The position numbers and the translations under genes are program-made. From Pseudoalteromonas sp. NC201 (GTDB lineage: Bacteria; Pseudomonadota; Gammaproteobacteria; Enterobacterales; Alteromonadaceae): a stretch of DNA of 64,000 nt. This document shows positions 8,761 through 19,927 of the stretch, piece after piece. Under the pieces are notes generated by a model that was not told the origin of the DNA, ran no database searches, and saw only the letters and a program-made list of their open reading frames with translations. The first letter of the stretch is position 1, and every line of letters begins with the position of its first letter. Location: assembly GCF_002850255.1 (NCBI RefSeq), contig NZ_CP022522.1, positions 748,097 to 812,096 of the forward strand, given 5' to 3'.

Positions 8761-9794
8761 AGACACTAAATTATCTTTACGGCAAACCGTTATCTGATGG
8801 CGATTATAAGTCACAACCAGAAGACTTTAGAGTCGAAGAAATTTTAGATATTCCTTTTACTGGCGAAGGTGAGCACGTTTGCTTGCAGATCATAAAAAAG
8901 GGAGAAAACACTGCATTTGTCGCTAAAAAGCTTGCAGAATTTGCTCAAATTTCACCGCGAGATGTCAGTTATGCAGGAATTAAAGACAGACACGGCGTAT
9001 GTACGCAGTGGTTTAGTGTGCCGGTGCCAATTAAAAAGTCGGTAGATTTTAGTGCATTAAATAGTGACTCTATTTTTGTGGTGCAACAAATACGGCACAA
9101 TCGAAAGTTAAAAACAGGCTGTCATAAGGGCAATCGCTTTGCCATTACCCTCAGAAACGTGACTGCTCCACTTGATATTCTGTCGCGTATTAATGCCGTA
9201 CGCCAAGGGGTTCCTAATTATTTTGGAGAACAACGTTTTGGTCATGATGGCCACAACTTAGCCATGGCAGATAGGTTATTTGACGGCGAAAAGATCCGCG
9301 ATAAAAAGCTCAGAGGGCTGGTGCTTTCAGCCGCCCGCTCTCATCTGTTTAACGAAGTCGTCAGTCGCCGCGTGGCAGAGCATGGTTTGGCAACGACTTG
9401 GCATCGTGAAATCTTTTTACTGAGCGGTAGTAACGCCTTTTTTGATTCAGAAATTGATTGCGAGCTCATCGAACGGTTACTGAATGGCGACATTTTGCTT
9501 TCGGCGCCATTGGTTGGCAAAGGTGAAAAGGGCTTGTTGCCGCAAGAGCGTGAATGGTTGGCTCCTTTCGCTAAATGGCACGAAGGGTTGGCTGAATTTG
9601 GGATGAAAAATGAGCGTAGAGCGCTTAGATTAATACCCGAAGCACTTAAAGTGAGTATGGCTGACAACAGTACGCTCACCCTAGAATTCAGTTTACCAAA
9701 AGGAACTTTTGCCACGGCGCTGCTCAGAGAGCTTGTTAATCATAAAGATGCCAGTAAAAAGTTTAATAAACATGAAGAGTCGATACAGCAGTGA
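8757..9794 (+). CDS. truD: tRNA pseudouridine(13) synthase TruD
   Basis: A 345-residue enzyme that converts U13 to pseudouridine in tRNA-Glu and others. The catalytic aspartate is D77 in [16 protein letters not shown]. The TruD signature [16 protein letters not shown] is present near residue 150. The length fits the family. It starts at an ATGA overlap with ispF and sits in the ispD-ispF-truD-surE order common in gammaproteobacteria. A 35-bp gap separates it from surE. Confidence 0.96.
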   Translation: MKTLNYLYGKPLSDGDYKSQPEDFRVEEILDIPFTGEGEHVCLQIIKKGENTAFVAKKLAEFAQISPRDVSYAGIKDRHGVCTQWFSVPVPIKKSVDFSALNSDSIFVVQQIRHNRKLKTGCHKGNRFAITLRNVTAPLDILSRINAVRQGVPNYFGEQRFGHDGHNLAMADRLFDGEKIRDKKLRGLVLSAARSHLFNEVVSRRVAEHGLATTWHREIFLLSGSNAFFDSEIDCELIERLLNGDILLSAPLVGKGEKGLLPQEREWLAPFAKWHEGLAEFGMKNERRALRLIPEALKVSMADNSTLTLEFSLPKGTFATALLRELVNHKDASKKFNKHEESIQQ

Positions 9795-9829
9795 GATACT
9801 CATTGTCTAACAAGAAAAAGAGGTGAAAT

Positions 9830-10570
9830 ATGAAGATCCTATTGAGTAATGACGATGGTGTTCACGCCAAGGGTATTGCTATCTTGTATCAAGCGTTATC
9901 ACAAATCGCGGACGTAACCGTCATTGGTCCAGATAGAAACTGTAGCGGTGCGAGTAACTCGTTAACCTTATTAAACCCGCTCAGAGCGACTACGCTAGAT
10001 AATGGTTTTATCTCCGTGAATGGCACGCCCACCGACTGTGTTCACCTTGGAGTGAACAAACTGATGGATGAATTGCCGGATTTAGTCGTTGCAGGGATCA
10101 ACAATGGCGCTAACCTTGGCGATGATACGCTGTACTCTGGCACTGTTGCGGCGGCCACTGAAGGTCGACATGTGGGCTTGCCTGCGATTGCCGTTTCTCT
10201 TTGCTCTAAAAATGAAGCCCACTACGAAACTGCAGCGCATGTCACGGTAGAGATCATTAAAAAGCTTGCAAACCACCCGCTACCAAAAGACCAAATCATT
10301 AATATCAACGTCCCTGATATTCCATTAAGTGACTTAAAAGGGATTAAAGTCACTCGACTAGGCTCACGTCATAAAGCGGATACCATGACCGAACAAATCG
10401 ACCCATGGGGCCGAAGTGTGTACTGGTATGGCACGTTAGGTCATGAAAGTGACGCTGGTGAAGGCACGGATTTTCATGCTGTAAACAATGGTTATGCCGC
10501 TATCACACCGCTCAAGGTGGATATGACGGCTTACGAGAGCTTAGATGCTGTGGCGAGCTGGTTATCTTAA
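9830..10570 (+). CDS. surE: 5'/3'-nucleotidase SurE
   Basis: A 246-residue metal-dependent phosphatase that acts on nucleoside monophosphates and polyphosphate, linked to stationary-phase survival. The N-terminal [12 protein letters not shown] holds the metal ligands D8 and D9. The motifs [17 protein letters not shown] and [20 protein letters not shown] complete the metal site. The AGAGG after truD and the ATG at 9830 agree well. It begins the surE-pcm-nlpD-rpoS stress operon, with pcm only 9 bp away. Confidence 0.97.
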   Translation: MKILLSNDDGVHAKGIAILYQALSQIADVTVIGPDRNCSGASNSLTLLNPLRATTLDNGFISVNGTPTDCVHLGVNKLMDELPDLVVAGINNGANLGDDTLYSGTVAAATEGRHVGLPAIAVSLCSKNEAHYETAAHVTVEIIKKLANHPLPKDQIININVPDIPLSDLKGIKVTRLGSRHKADTMTEQIDPWGRSVYWYGTLGHESDAGEGTDFHAVNNGYAAITPLKVDMTAYESLDAVASWLS

Positions 10571-10579
10571 GAGGCGTAT

Positions 10580-11218
10580 GTGCTGAATAATTATCAGGGC
10601 AGTGCCAACGCGCTGGTGGAACTGCTAACACAGCAAGGCGTAGAAGATAAAATGGTACTCAATGCCATCGCTAACACGCCTAGACACTTGTTTGTCGATG
10701 AAGTGCTTAAACATAAGTCATATGAAAATACTGCACTTCCTATCGGTCAAGGGCAAACGATATCACAACCTTTTATCGTCGCTAAAATGACTGAAGTGTT
10801 AAAACAAGTGGGTGTTAAAGGGCGCATTTTGGAAGTGGGGACGGGCTCTGGTTATCAGACCGCCATACTGGCACAAGTGTTTGAACAGGTTTTTAGCATC
10901 GAGCGGATCAAGTCGCTGCAGTGGCAAGCGCGCAGAAGGCTGCATTTGCTGGATTTATACAATGTTACCATGAAACATGGTGACGGTTGGAAGGGCTGGG
11001 CTTCAAAAGCGCCCTTTGCGGGGATCATTGTTACAGCCGCTGCACAATCAGTTCCAGATGATTTGTTGACGCAACTAGAAGATGGCGGTGCCATGGTCAT
11101 TCCAATTGGGATTGAAGAGCAAATACTCACGTTATTTGTTAAACAAGGTGAGCAGTTTATTCGCCATGCTCTAGCTCCCGTGCGCTTTGTGCCTTTAATC
11201 GCTGGCGAAGTCGGTTAA
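10580..11218 (+). CDS. pcm: Protein-L-isoaspartate O-methyltransferase
   Basis: A 212-residue S-adenosylmethionine-dependent enzyme that starts repair of isoaspartyl damage in aged proteins. The motif LEVGTGSGYQTAILAQ binds the cofactor. LPIGQGQTISQPFIVAKM near the N terminus binds the substrate and is highly conserved. The start is a GTG at 10580, preceded by AAGAGG. An ATG one base earlier is out of frame. It sits directly after surE, as in most gammaproteobacteria. Confidence 0.96.
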   Translation: MLNNYQGSANALVELLTQQGVEDKMVLNAIANTPRHLFVDEVLKHKSYENTALPIGQGQTISQPFIVAKMTEVLKQVGVKGRILEVGTGSGYQTAILAQVFEQVFSIERIKSLQWQARRRLHLLDLYNVTMKHGDGWKGWASKAPFAGIIVTAAAQSVPDDLLTQLEDGGAMVIPIGIEEQILTLFVKQGEQFIRHALAPVRFVPLIAGEVG

Positions 11219-11341
11219 TTTGCTGGTTTTAAAAACAACTCCATAAAATATAACTATTTTTCCAGTAGAATGTGAAAACCAAGCAAAATTAAGTTAGATT
11301 GATATGATAGTCGTTGATAGTAGCACTGGAAAATATAAGTA

Positions 11342-12163
11342 ATGCGCAAGTCTCAGGTCATCATATCGATTTATTTAAGCGGCCTGCTTGTTGCCTGTTC
11401 GTCGAATCATACGCCTGCACCTGTAACAACTTTATACTCTGGTAAGACCACCTCGTCACATAAAATTAATATTAACGGAAGCAGTTACAAAGTAAAAAAA
11501 GGCGATACTTTATTTGCAATTGCATTTAGCGCGAACAAAGATGTAAGAACACTTGCGAAAATCAATAAAATTAAGCCTCCGTACACGATCTATCCCAATC
11601 AGATCATTCGTCTAGAATATCCCAGAAATAAAAACAAAAAGAACATAAAATACACGAAAGTAAACCACAAGTCTCAGTCTTTAAAACAAAAAAGTAACAA
11701 AACCTCCAAAAAAGAGCTTGATAAGCCAAATCAACGAGAGTATGTTCAAAGACAAGCCACACAAAAATCTAGTAGTACCAAGGCTTTGTATAATAATAAG
11801 GTACTATGGAAATGGCCTGCTGAAGGCAAGGTGACTCGTCACTTCTCTGTTAAAGAGAATGGTTATAAGGGATTGGAGATCTCAAATAAACTGGGCACTT
11901 CAGTTAAGGCTGCTGCTGGCGGTGTAGTTGTATATGCAGGGAGTGCGTTGCGTGGGTATGGCAATTTAATCATTCTGAAACATACAGATGATTATCTAAG
12001 TGCGTATGCCCACAACGCTAAGTTACTCGTCAGAGAACAGCAAAAAGTTAAAGTTGGGGAAAAAATTGCCGAAATGGGTAGTACAGATGCTTCTAAGACG
12101 GCGCTTAGGTTTGAGATCCGTTTTAAAGGTCAAGCTGTAAACCCGGCAAAATACTTGCCATAA
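11342..12163 (+). CDS. nlpD: Murein hydrolase activator NlpD (lipoprotein)
   Basis: A 273-residue lipoprotein with lipobox LLVAC, so acylation at Cys19. A LysM peptidoglycan-binding domain covers about residues 52-95 (YKVKKGDTLFAIAF). A lysine and glutamine rich linker follows, then a LytM/M23 domain from about 160. The usual zinc ligands are missing: KGLEIS stands where HxGxD would be and RFEIR where HFE would be. That is the known state of NlpD, which activates the amidase AmiC instead of cutting murein. In relatives the main rpoS promoter lies inside nlpD, and rpoS follows here. Confidence 0.94.
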   Translation: MRKSQVIISIYLSGLLVACSSNHTPAPVTTLYSGKTTSSHKININGSSYKVKKGDTLFAIAFSANKDVRTLAKINKIKPPYTIYPNQIIRLEYPRNKNKKNIKYTKVNHKSQSLKQKSNKTSKKELDKPNQREYVQRQATQKSSSTKALYNNKVLWKWPAEGKVTRHFSVKENGYKGLEISNKLGTSVKAAAGGVVVYAGSALRGYGNLIILKHTDDYLSAYAHNAKLLVREQQKVKVGEKIAEMGSTDASKTALRFEIRFKGQAVNPAKYLP

Positions 12164-12226
12164 AGTAATGCGAGTACATCGATTGGTTCGAGTACCCTTA
12201 CTTTTATTCGCTTGGGGAGAATACTT

Positions 12227-13207
12227 ATGGCTCACACTGCAAAATTACCTACAAAATCTACTCCTGAGTTAGACAAGCTCGAAGATGATAATATTGACGA
12301 ACCGAAAGACGAATTACTTGAAGACCTCGAAGACGACGAAGAAGTTTTTGCCAAAGAAGAAGTGGTTAAAAACTTAGATGCCACTCAACTCTATTTAGGT
12401 GAAATTGGATTTTCCCCACTGCTCAGTGCAGAAGAAGAAGTTTACTTTGCGCGTAAAGCGTTAAAGGGGTGTGAAGCCTCACGTAAACGGATGATAGAGA
12501 GTAACTTGAGATTAGTGGTTAAAATCGCTCGTCGTTATAACAACCGTGGTTTGGCATTACTTGACCTCATTGAAGAAGGTAACTTAGGTCTGATAAGAGC
12601 TGTAGAAAAGTTTGATCCGGAACGTGGATTTAGATTTTCTACTTATGCAACTTGGTGGATCCGTCAAACCATCGAACGCGCTATCATGAACCAAACTCGT
12701 ACCATTCGTTTGCCAATTCATGTTGTCAAAGAGCTCAACGTTTACCTACGTACAGCACGTGAATTGACGCAAAAGTTGGATCATGAACCTACCGCAGAAG
12801 AAATCGCTGAATGTCTCGACAAACCTGTCGAAGAGGTCAGCAAGATGCTGCGTCTGAACGAAAAGATCACTTCGGTTGATACGCCTATTGGTGGTGAAAA
12901 TGACAAAGCACTGCTCGATATAATCGCGGATGAAAAGGGCGGTGGTCCAGAAACCGAAGTGCAGAGCAACGATATTAATAAGCACATTGTTGATTGGCTT
13001 GGAGAGTTAAATCCAAAACAGCGAGAAGTGCTAGCGAGACGCTTTGGTCTGCTCGGTTATGAGCCGTCTACGCTTGAAGATGTTGGCCGCGAAATCGGGC
13101 TAACGAGAGAGCGTGTAAGGCAAATTCAAGTTGAGGCATTGAGACGCTTGAAGGATATTTTACAACATGAAGGGTTAAGTACCGACAGCCTATTCGAGCA
13201 ACAGTAA
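12227..13207 (+). CDS. rpoS: RNA polymerase sigma factor RpoS
   Basis: A 326-residue stationary-phase and general stress sigma factor. The acidic N-terminal segment is followed by region 1.2 ([19 protein letters not shown]), regions 2.1-2.4 (including [18 protein letters not shown] and [18 protein letters not shown]) and regions 3 and 4 with [18 protein letters not shown]. The ATG at 12227 has GGGGAGA 6 bases upstream. An in-frame start at 12212 would include the ribosome site and is rejected. The length is close to E. coli RpoS (330). A bidirectional terminator follows. Confidence 0.97.
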   Translation: MAHTAKLPTKSTPELDKLEDDNIDEPKDELLEDLEDDEEVFAKEEVVKNLDATQLYLGEIGFSPLLSAEEEVYFARKALKGCEASRKRMIESNLRLVVKIARRYNNRGLALLDLIEEGNLGLIRAVEKFDPERGFRFSTYATWWIRQTIERAIMNQTRTIRLPIHVVKELNVYLRTARELTQKLDHEPTAEEIAECLDKPVEEVSKMLRLNEKITSVDTPIGGENDKALLDIIADEKGGGPETEVQSNDINKHIVDWLGELNPKQREVLARRFGLLGYEPSTLEDVGREIGLTRERVRQIQVEALRRLKDILQHEGLSTDSLFEQQ

Positions 13208-13225
13208 TACTTTAATCAGTTAATG

Positions 13226-13252
13226 AAAAAGCCGCAATATGCGGCTTTTTTA
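13226..13252. terminator. Bidirectional terminator between rpoS and valS
   Basis: AAAAAGCCGC-AATAT-GCGGCTTTTTT works for both convergent genes: a T run follows the stem on each strand. Confidence 0.9.
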
Positions 13253-13292
13253 ATTTTTGCAGTGGTATAAAACCAACCAAGATAGAAAGCGA

Positions 13293-16142
13293 TTACAAGC
13301 TTTCTATCTTTGCTTTTTGTTCAAGTAGCTTCGTTTTTGCATCGCTAAACTCAGCTAATTTTGCTTTCTCTTTAGCAAGTACCGCTTCAGGCGCATTACT
13401 TACAAACTTTTCGTTTGCGAGTTTCTTTTCGACCTGCTCAAGACCTTTTTCTGCTTTTTCAAGCTGTTTGGCAATACGTGCAAGTTCAGCTTCTACATCA
13501 ATCAGACCTGCCATTGGGATCATGATTTCAAGGTCGCCGATAAACGCAGTCGCACAAGCTGGTGCTTCGTCTTTGCTTGCAAGCAAATCTACCGTTTCCA
13601 GTTTTGCCAGAGCACTTAAGAAAGCTTGGTTTTCTTCTAGACGACGTTTGTCATCTTCGCTTGCACCAGTAAGTAACACGTTTAGCGGCTTGCTTGGACT
13701 GATGTCCATTTCACCACGAATGTTACGGATAGCAATAATAAACTGCTTCACCCACTCAAGGTCTGCCATCGCTTGCGCATCAACTTTGCTTTCGTCGAAT
13801 ACTGGGAACGCTTCAAGCATAATTGTCTTCGCTTCGACACCTGCGATTGGTGCTACACGTTGCCAAATTGTCTCTGTGATATAAGGCATTAGTGGGTGCA
13901 TCAAACGAAGTAAGCCTTCCAATACGGTGATAAGCGTATGACGTGTACCACGTTGCTGCGCTTCATTGCCTTTAAATAGAATTGGCTTAGTTAGCTCTAG
14001 ATACCAGTCACAGAATTGGTTCCATGTGAACTCATAAATGGTATTTGCCGCAAGGTCAAAACGATAGTTATCTAAGTGCTCAGAGAACACCTTAACTGTA
14101 TTTTGGAATTGGCCTAAAATCCAACGATCCGCTAGAGAATACACTTTTTCGTTATCGTTGAAGCCACAGTCTTGTTCTTCTGTGTTCATCAATACATAAC
14201 GGCTAGCATTCCACAGCTTGTTACAGAAGTTACGGTACCCTTCAAGACGGTTCATATCCCAGTTGATATCACGTCCCGTTGATGCCATTGCTGCAAGAGT
14301 GAAACGCAATGCATCAGTACCGTGTGCTTCAATACCATCGACAAATGTTTTGCGCGTATTCTTCTCGATTTTTGCCGCAAGCTGTGGCTGCATCATGTTG
14401 CCAGTACGTTTTGTCACTAGGCTCTCAAGATCGATACCGTCAATCATGTCTAGTGGATCTAACACGTTACCTTTTGACTTAGACATCTTATCGCCATTTT
14501 CGTCGCGAATAAGGCCAGTCACATAAACGGTCTTAAATGGAACTTGAGGTTTACCATCTTCATCTTTGATGAAATGCATGGTCATCATGATCATGCGAGC
14601 TACCCAGAAGAAGATAATATCGAAACCAGTAACCAAGGTATCTGAAGGGTGGAATACCTTTAGATCTTCCGTGTTTTCAGGCCAACCTAACGTTGAGAAA
14701 GTCCACAGTGCAGAAGAGAACCAAGTGTCTAGTACGTCTTCATCTTGTGTCAGCGTTACACTCGCATCTAGGTTATGGTTTTGACGAGCTTCTGCTTCGT
14801 CACGACCAACATATACATTACCTTCGCTGTCATACCATGCCGGGATCCTGTGGCCCCACCAAAGTTGACGGGAAATACACCAGTCTTGAACATCACGCAT
14901 CCAAGAGAAGTACATGTTCTCGTATTGCTTAGGTACAAATTGAATATCGCCATCTTCTACCGCTTTTACCGCAGGCTCAGCAAGAGGAGCAACGCGAACA
15001 TACCACTGATCGGTAAGTAATGGCTCGATAACTACGCCAGAGCGGTCGCCGTAAGGAACGGTTAGACTGTGATCGTCGATTTTCTCGAGTAGACCAAGCT
15101 GCTCAAACTCGTCAACGATTTGCTTACGCGCATCGAAACGGTCAAGGCCGTGGAAACGCTCTGGAATTGGTGCATCCATCGCTTCAAGTGGTTTACCATC
15201 AAAAGTAAAGCACTCACCCGTATTTAGAACAGCCGCGTCTTTGTTGAACACGTTGATCATTGGCAGCTCATGGCGCTTACCAACTTCGTTATCGTTAAAG
15301 TCGTGTGCTGGCGTGATTTTTACGCAGCCCGTGCCTTTTTCCATATCTGCATGTTCATCGGCAACGATAGGAATGCGACGGTTGACGATAGGAAGTAGAA
15401 TTTCTTTGCCAATTAAGTCTTGGTAACGTTCATCATCCGGGTTTACCGCAACGCCAGTGTCACCAAGCATGGTTTCTGGACGAGTGGTTGCTACGATAAT
15501 GTAGTCTTTACCATCTTTTGTGGTTACGCCATCCGCAAGTGGATAGCGTAAATTCCACATATGGCCCTGCTTGTCTTTATTCTCAACTTCTAAATCAGAA
15601 ATTGCAGTGTGTAATTTAGGATCCCAGTTAACTAGACGCTTACCACGGTAAATTAAGTCATCTTGATATAGACGAACGAATACTTCTTTTACTGCTTCAG
15701 ACAAGCCGTCATCCATCGTAAAACGTTCTCTATCCCAATCTACAGACGCGCCTAAACGGCGTAACTGTTTGGTGATTGTGCCACCTGATTGCTCTTTCCA
15801 TTCCCAGATTTTATTGATGAATTCGTCACGGCCTAAATCATGGCGTGATTTACTTTCTTCAGCTGCAAGCTTACGCTCAACTACCATCTGAGTGGCGATA
15901 CCTGCGTGGTCGGTACCCACTTGCCATAGTGTGTTTTTGCCTTTCATACGCTGATAGCGGATCAAAGTGTCCATGATAGTGTCTTGGAACGCGTGGCCCA
16001 TGTGTAGACTACCTGTGACATTCGGCGGTGGGATCATAATCGAGTATGCGTCACCATTGCCTGATGGCTTAAAGTAGCCATTTGACTCCCAGTCTTGATA
16101 CAAAGACTGTTCAATATCTTGTGGATTGTAGGTTTTATCCAT
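13293..16142 (-). CDS. valS: Valine--tRNA ligase
   Basis: A 949-residue class I aminoacyl-tRNA synthetase. The HIGH-type motif is in [14 protein letters not shown] near residue 45, and the KMSKS motif is in [14 protein letters not shown] near residue 555. The editing domain ([15 protein letters not shown]) lies between. The last 70 residues form the coiled-coil arm that ValRS uses to bind tRNA. The length matches the family. The gene follows holC by 20 bp, as in E. coli (pepA-holC-valS), although pepA is here separated from holC by a repeat-filled gap. Confidence 0.97.
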   Translation of the reverse strand: MDKTYNPQDIEQSLYQDWESNGYFKPSGNGDAYSIMIPPPNVTGSLHMGHAFQDTIMDTLIRYQRMKGKNTLWQVGTDHAGIATQMVVERKLAAEESKSRHDLGRDEFINKIWEWKEQSGGTITKQLRRLGASVDWDRERFTMDDGLSEAVKEVFVRLYQDDLIYRGKRLVNWDPKLHTAISDLEVENKDKQGHMWNLRYPLADGVTTKDGKDYIIVATTRPETMLGDTGVAVNPDDERYQDLIGKEILLPIVNRRIPIVADEHADMEKGTGCVKITPAHDFNDNEVGKRHELPMINVFNKDAAVLNTGECFTFDGKPLEAMDAPIPERFHGLDRFDARKQIVDEFEQLGLLEKIDDHSLTVPYGDRSGVVIEPLLTDQWYVRVAPLAEPAVKAVEDGDIQFVPKQYENMYFSWMRDVQDWCISRQLWWGHRIPAWYDSEGNVYVGRDEAEARQNHNLDASVTLTQDEDVLDTWFSSALWTFSTLGWPENTEDLKVFHPSDTLVTGFDIIFFWVARMIMMTMHFIKDEDGKPQVPFKTVYVTGLIRDENGDKMSKSKGNVLDPLDMIDGIDLESLVTKRTGNMMQPQLAAKIEKNTRKTFVDGIEAHGTDALRFTLAAMASTGRDINWDMNRLEGYRNFCNKLWNASRYVLMNTEEQDCGFNDNEKVYSLADRWILGQFQNTVKVFSEHLDNYRFDLAANTIYEFTWNQFCDWYLELTKPILFKGNEAQQRGTRHTLITVLEGLLRLMHPLMPYITETIWQRVAPIAGVEAKTIMLEAFPVFDESKVDAQAMADLEWVKQFIIAIRNIRGEMDISPSKPLNVLLTGASEDDKRRLEENQAFLSALAKLETVDLLASKDEAPACATAFIGDLEIMIPMAGLIDVEAELARIAKQLEKAEKGLEQVEKKLANEKFVSNAPEAVLAKEKAKLAEFSDAKTKLLEQKAKIESL

Positions 16143-16162
16143 TACACAGAACCCTAAAAATG

Positions 16163-16609
16163 CTATTTCTCAATGTCTTCAGTGGAAATTGTTGCGCCAA
16201 GTGCACGAAGTTGCTTAAAGCGTTCTCGTGCGGCTTGCTTAGCGCTGGCTTCAACAGGCACAAAGTCTATCACCTGTTCAAAGCGACGAATAAAGTCAGG
16301 GACGACCCGAGCCAGATTAATCAGCACGGGGCGACGAGCAGCAGGAGGCATAGTGCCAATTTCCACTGGTGCGCCGCCTTTGGGGCCTTCGCCTTGTAAG
16401 TTGTGGGGCACAAACCTGTCTGCGTCAAAACACCAAAGGTGCTCATCGAATAAATGAGCGTCGTCAGTATTATCGACGTTAACAAAGATACGGTGTCCAG
16501 CTTGATATAAGCTCGCCGCAGTTTGTGCTGCCAGATCAAAATGAGCCGGAACGCTAATCCCCGGCTCATCGTTTTGTTTTAACACGTAAAAGCGCGCTTT
16601 GATAGTCAT
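16163..16609 (-). CDS. holC: DNA polymerase III subunit chi
   Basis: A 148-residue protein of the clamp-loader complex that links DNA polymerase III to single-strand binding protein. Family features are the start KARFYVLKQ, the segment [20 protein letters not shown] and the C-terminal [20 protein letters not shown]. It is transcribed with valS, 20 bp downstream. Confidence 0.92.
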   Translation of the reverse strand: MTIKARFYVLKQNDEPGISVPAHFDLAAQTAASLYQAGHRIFVNVDNTDDAHLFDEHLWCFDADRFVPHNLQGEGPKGGAPVEIGTMPPAARRPVLINLARVVPDFIRRFEQVIDFVPVEASAKQAARERFKQLRALGATISTEDIEK

Positions 16610-16903
16610 GATAATAATACCAATTGCGAGGAGTACTGAGGTTTGCCACAGGCTCCACAGCTGCTCAATATCTGTAATCTTGTTTACCGTGATAGCGTAG
16701 ACGAAGAAAATCAGTATGCGCGGCTTAGTTTAAAACTAATTATAGCGCCACTTAAATGCACATAAATAAGCCTGTATTCTGCCATATAAAGGCAATACCA
16801 TCAATCAAGAACCAAGAGAAGAAGAATAAAATATGGCAAGTGGTGAGGCGCGCTTGCTGAGATGGTTTAGTTGCTTTGTAGGCTTAATTTGGCGCGGGAT
16901 ATA

Positions 16904-17075
16904 GTCGCGGGGTAAACCCGCTGCTACATCATGTCGCGGGATAAACCTGCTGCTACGTGTCGCGGGATAAACCCGCTGCTACATGTCGCGGGATAAATCC
17001 GATGCTACATGTCGCGGGATAAACCCGCTGCTACGGTTTGGATTAACCTTGTGTAGCAGCGACTTTATGTCGCGA
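16904..17075. repeat. Cluster of six REP-like hairpins downstream of pepA
   Basis: Five direct copies of a roughly 26-bp unit begin at 16904, 16933, 16959, 16985 and 17011. Each reads close to GTCGCGGGATAAACCCGCTG followed by CTACAT, and most fold as GCGGG-ATAAA-CCCGC (the copy at 16985 pairs imperfectly). A sixth copy at 17053-17075 is inverted, and its stem is changed on both sides (GCGAC-TTTAT-GTCGC), so pairing is kept. The unit strongly resembles the Pseudomonas REP sequence TCGCGGGTAAACCCGCTCCT. The gap 16610-16903 contains no gene that I can support. An isolated ATACCAATTG-type dispersed motif lies at 16618-16626. Confidence 0.85.
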
Positions 17076-17106
17076 CTTATGCTTGTTAAGTATCGCGACT
17101 AGACTA

Positions 17107-18618
17107 TTAGTCTTGCTGCGCGTCCGTGATATTGGCGCGGTTAAGTAAGTATTGCATCAGCATAGGCACAGGACGACCTGTAGCGCCTTTGTTCTTGCCG
17201 CTGCGCCATGCTGTACCTGCGATGTCTAAATGCGCCCAGTTGTACTTTTTAGTAAATTTAGACAAGAAACACGCGGCTGTAATTGTGCCAGCTGCGCGAC
17301 CACCTAAGTTCGTAAAGTCTGCAAATGGGCTCTCAAGTTGTTCTTGATAATCATCCCAAAGCGGTAGTTGCCACGCTCTGTCGCCGCTTTGCTCTGACGC
17401 TTTTAGCAAATCATGGGCAAGCGGGTTATGGTTCGATAATAAACCTGTTGCATGGCTACCAAGCGCAACAATACATGCCCCCGTTAAAGTCGCAACATCA
17501 ACAACGGTTTCAGGCTCGAATGCTTCAACGTAAGTTAGTGCATCGCACAGTACTAAGCGGCCTTCGGCATCTGTGTTGAGTACTTCAACGGTCTGGCCGG
17601 ACATAGTGGTTAAAATATCGCCCGGACGGTAAGCATCGCCTCCAGGCATATTTTCGCAGCCAGCTAAAACGCCAATCACGTTAAGTGGCAGTTGCATTTG
17701 TACGACAGCTCGCATCAAGCCAAGCACGCCCGCGGCTCCGCCCATGTCGTATTTCATTTCATCCATCGCTTCGCCAGGTTTGATAGAAATACCACCTGAG
17801 TCAAATGTTAAGCCTTTACCCACAAACACGATTGGTGCTTGGCCTTCGTCACCACCGTTATAGTGGATAACTGACATCACTGATTCGTTGCGACTGCCAC
17901 GGCCAACCGCTAGGTATGAGTGCATACCCAGCTCTTCCATTTCTTGTTCGCCAACAAGGTTAACGGTAACGTTATCAAAGTCTTCAACCAACTGTTGTGC
18001 TTGCTCGCCCAAATAACGAGGGTTGCAGATGTTTGGCGGCATATTAGCAACGTCTTTACACAGCTTACTACCTGCTGCGATAGCAAGACCGTGCTCAATC
18101 GCGCTTTCACCGATTGTTAATTCACGACGCGTTGGTACGTTAAAGACGATTTTACGTAGCGGGCGTCTAGCCTCACTCTTTTTGCTTTTTAGTTGATTAA
18201 AGGTATACAGGCAATCTTGCGTGGTTTCGACCGCTTGGCGAACTTTCCAGTAAGTATCACGGCCCTTAACATGTTGCTCGGTCAGAAAACATACCGCTTC
18301 CATTGAGCCAGTTTCATTTAACGTATTGATGGTCTTAGAGATGATTTGTTTGTATTGTTTATCGTCGAGCTCTCTTTCCTTACCACAACCCACCAACAAA
18401 ACGCGTTCGCTGAGTACATTTGGTACATGATGAAGAAGTAGAACTTGTCCTGGTTTGCCTTCAAGATCACCACGTCTAAGTAAATTTGAGATATAGCCTT
18501 CGCTTATTTTATCCAGCTGTTCACCAATTGGTGAGAGACGGCGTGGCTCGTATACACCTACAACAATACATGCGCTACGCTGTTTCTCTGGACTACCACT
18601 TTTAACGCTGAATTCCAT
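17107..18618 (-). CDS. pepA: Leucyl aminopeptidase PepA
   Basis: A 503-residue M17-family cytosolic metallopeptidase that removes N-terminal residues. In E. coli PepA also acts as a DNA-binding protein in Xer recombination and carAB control. The family signature [10 protein letters not shown] is present near residue 350. Metal and active-site residues lie in [17 protein letters not shown]. It is transcribed divergently from lptF across about 200 bp, an arrangement conserved in E. coli and relatives. Confidence 0.96.
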   Translation of the reverse strand: MEFSVKSGSPEKQRSACIVVGVYEPRRLSPIGEQLDKISEGYISNLLRRGDLEGKPGQVLLLHHVPNVLSERVLLVGCGKERELDDKQYKQIISKTINTLNETGSMEAVCFLTEQHVKGRDTYWKVRQAVETTQDCLYTFNQLKSKKSEARRPLRKIVFNVPTRRELTIGESAIEHGLAIAAGSKLCKDVANMPPNICNPRYLGEQAQQLVEDFDNVTVNLVGEQEMEELGMHSYLAVGRGSRNESVMSVIHYNGGDEGQAPIVFVGKGLTFDSGGISIKPGEAMDEMKYDMGGAAGVLGLMRAVVQMQLPLNVIGVLAGCENMPGGDAYRPGDILTTMSGQTVEVLNTDAEGRLVLCDALTYVEAFEPETVVDVATLTGACIVALGSHATGLLSNHNPLAHDLLKASEQSGDRAWQLPLWDDYQEQLESPFADFTNLGGRAAGTITAACFLSKFTKKYNWAHLDIAGTAWRSGKNKGATGRPVPMLMQYLLNRANITDAQQD

Positions 18619-18726
18619 TGCGACTCCTGAGTCTTTGTCATGTCATTTTGAACTTTTTATGCCAGCACACTTTCCTACATTAAAGTCATGAATATGCTTT
18701 AACCTTAGGTAGGATATTCCGGCGCA

Positions 18727-18755
18727 TTGACATATAATAAAGTGACTAAAATAAT
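18727..18755 (+). promoter_or_regulatory. Probable sigma-70 promoter for lptFG
   Basis: TTGACA at 18727-18732 is a perfect -35. After 17 bases comes AATAAT at 18750-18755 as a -10. It lies 60 bases before the lptF start in the pepA/lptF divergent region. Confidence 0.6.
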
Positions 18756-18814
18756 CAGTTTACTCAATTTTTCCCACTATTCCAGTGAAACAAGACGTTT
18801 TATAGGGACGAACA

Positions 18815-19927
18815 TTGCTTATTTTCCGCTATTTAACGGGTGAAGTACTAAAATCTCAGGTTGCGGTTTTTCTCACCTTAATGACAATATTTTTGTCACA
18901 AAAGTTTGTACTCATTCTGAGCTCAGCGTCTGAAGGGAGTATACCGGGTAAGTTAGTACTTGCTATGCTTGCGTTGAAACTGCCACAGTTGGCCGGATAT
19001 ATTTTACCGCTTAGTCTCTTTCTAGGGATCATTTTAGCCTATAGTCGCATCTACGCCGACAGTGAAATGACGGTACTGCGCGCTTGCGGGGTCAGTGAGT
19101 GGTATGTGGTTAGGGTGACTTTAGTCTCTAGTGTGTTTTTTGCATTACTGGCCGCTTGTGTGAGTATGTATATTGCACCTTGGGCGAGCGAAAAAGAGTA
19201 CCAATTAAGAGAGCAAGCCGATGCGGAGTCGGGGCTTTCTACTCTCAGAGCCGGTAGATTTCAGCAAACGGGCAATGAAAAAGCGGTGGTATTTGTTCAC
19301 GGCATTAGCGAACAAGGCCGCGAATTAGACAAAGTGTTTGTCGCGCAATTGCCCGAGAAGGACTCAAATCAAGCCGCTCGTTTAGTGTATGCGCAAAAAG
19401 GTGAAGTGATTGAGCTTGATAGTGGTGAGCAGCAACTACTCCTTCATGAAGGTAAGCGTTACGAGACTGATGGCTTCAGCCAAGCACTTAATCGCACTGA
19501 ATTTGGTACTTATCAAGTGCAAATTAAAGAACAAGAAATTGAACACCAGCGCCGTAAATTAGAGGCTATTCCAAGCTTACAGTTACTTGAAATGGATACG
19601 CCAGAAGCAAAAGCGCAATTTCAGTTGCGATTGTCGGTGCCTATTTCCATTTTGTTACTCACTCTATTGGCTGTGCCTCTGAGTGTGGTTAACCCAAGAC
19701 AAGGCAAGTTCGCTAAGCTCGTGCCAGCAATTACCCTGTATTTGGGTTATTTCATTTTACTCAATGCAGGCAAGTTTTTGTTAGCTGAAGAAAAAGTACC
19801 AGCCTCAGTCGGTCTCTGGTGGATCCACTTAAGTGTGCTCTTTATTGGCGTTTATTTAATTGCTAAAGGAAGACCTTTTGGTGTGTGGGTTCGCTCGGTA
19901 TTTATGAAACGGGAGACGACGGTATGA
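18815..19927 (+). CDS. lptF: LPS export ABC transporter permease LptF
   Basis: A 370-residue inner-membrane permease with two membrane helices pairs at the N terminus and three helices at the C terminus, flanking a periplasmic beta-jellyroll domain (about 135-265). It forms the LptB2FG complex that extracts lipopolysaccharide from the inner membrane and passes it to LptC and LptA. The start is a TTG at 18815 (LIFRYLTGEVLKSQ) with AGGGA 6 bases upstream. It overlaps lptG by 4 bp (ATGA). Confidence 0.95.
   Translation: MLIFRYLTGEVLKSQVAVFLTLMTIFLSQKFVLILSSASEGSIPGKLVLAMLALKLPQLAGYILPLSLFLGIILAYSRIYADSEMTVLRACGVSEWYVVRVTLVSSVFFALLAACVSMYIAPWASEKEYQLREQADAESGLSTLRAGRFQQTGNEKAVVFVHGISEQGRELDKVFVAQLPEKDSNQAARLVYAQKGEVIELDSGEQQLLLHEGKRYETDGFSQALNRTEFGTYQVQIKEQEIEHQRRKLEAIPSLQLLEMDTPEAKAQFQLRLSVPISILLLTLLAVPLSVVNPRQGKFAKLVPAITLYLGYFILLNAGKFLLAEEKVPASVGLWWIHLSVLFIGVYLIAKGRPFGVWVRSVFMKRETTV

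Noticed and set aside
11342..12163. Broken peptidase active site in NlpD as a loss of function
   Set aside because: Missing zinc ligands are the normal state of NlpD, which activates AmiC and does not cut murein.
14566..15020. Open frames on the plus strand inside valS
   Set aside because: They are shadows of the strongly supported valS coding sequence and show no ribosome sites or family features.
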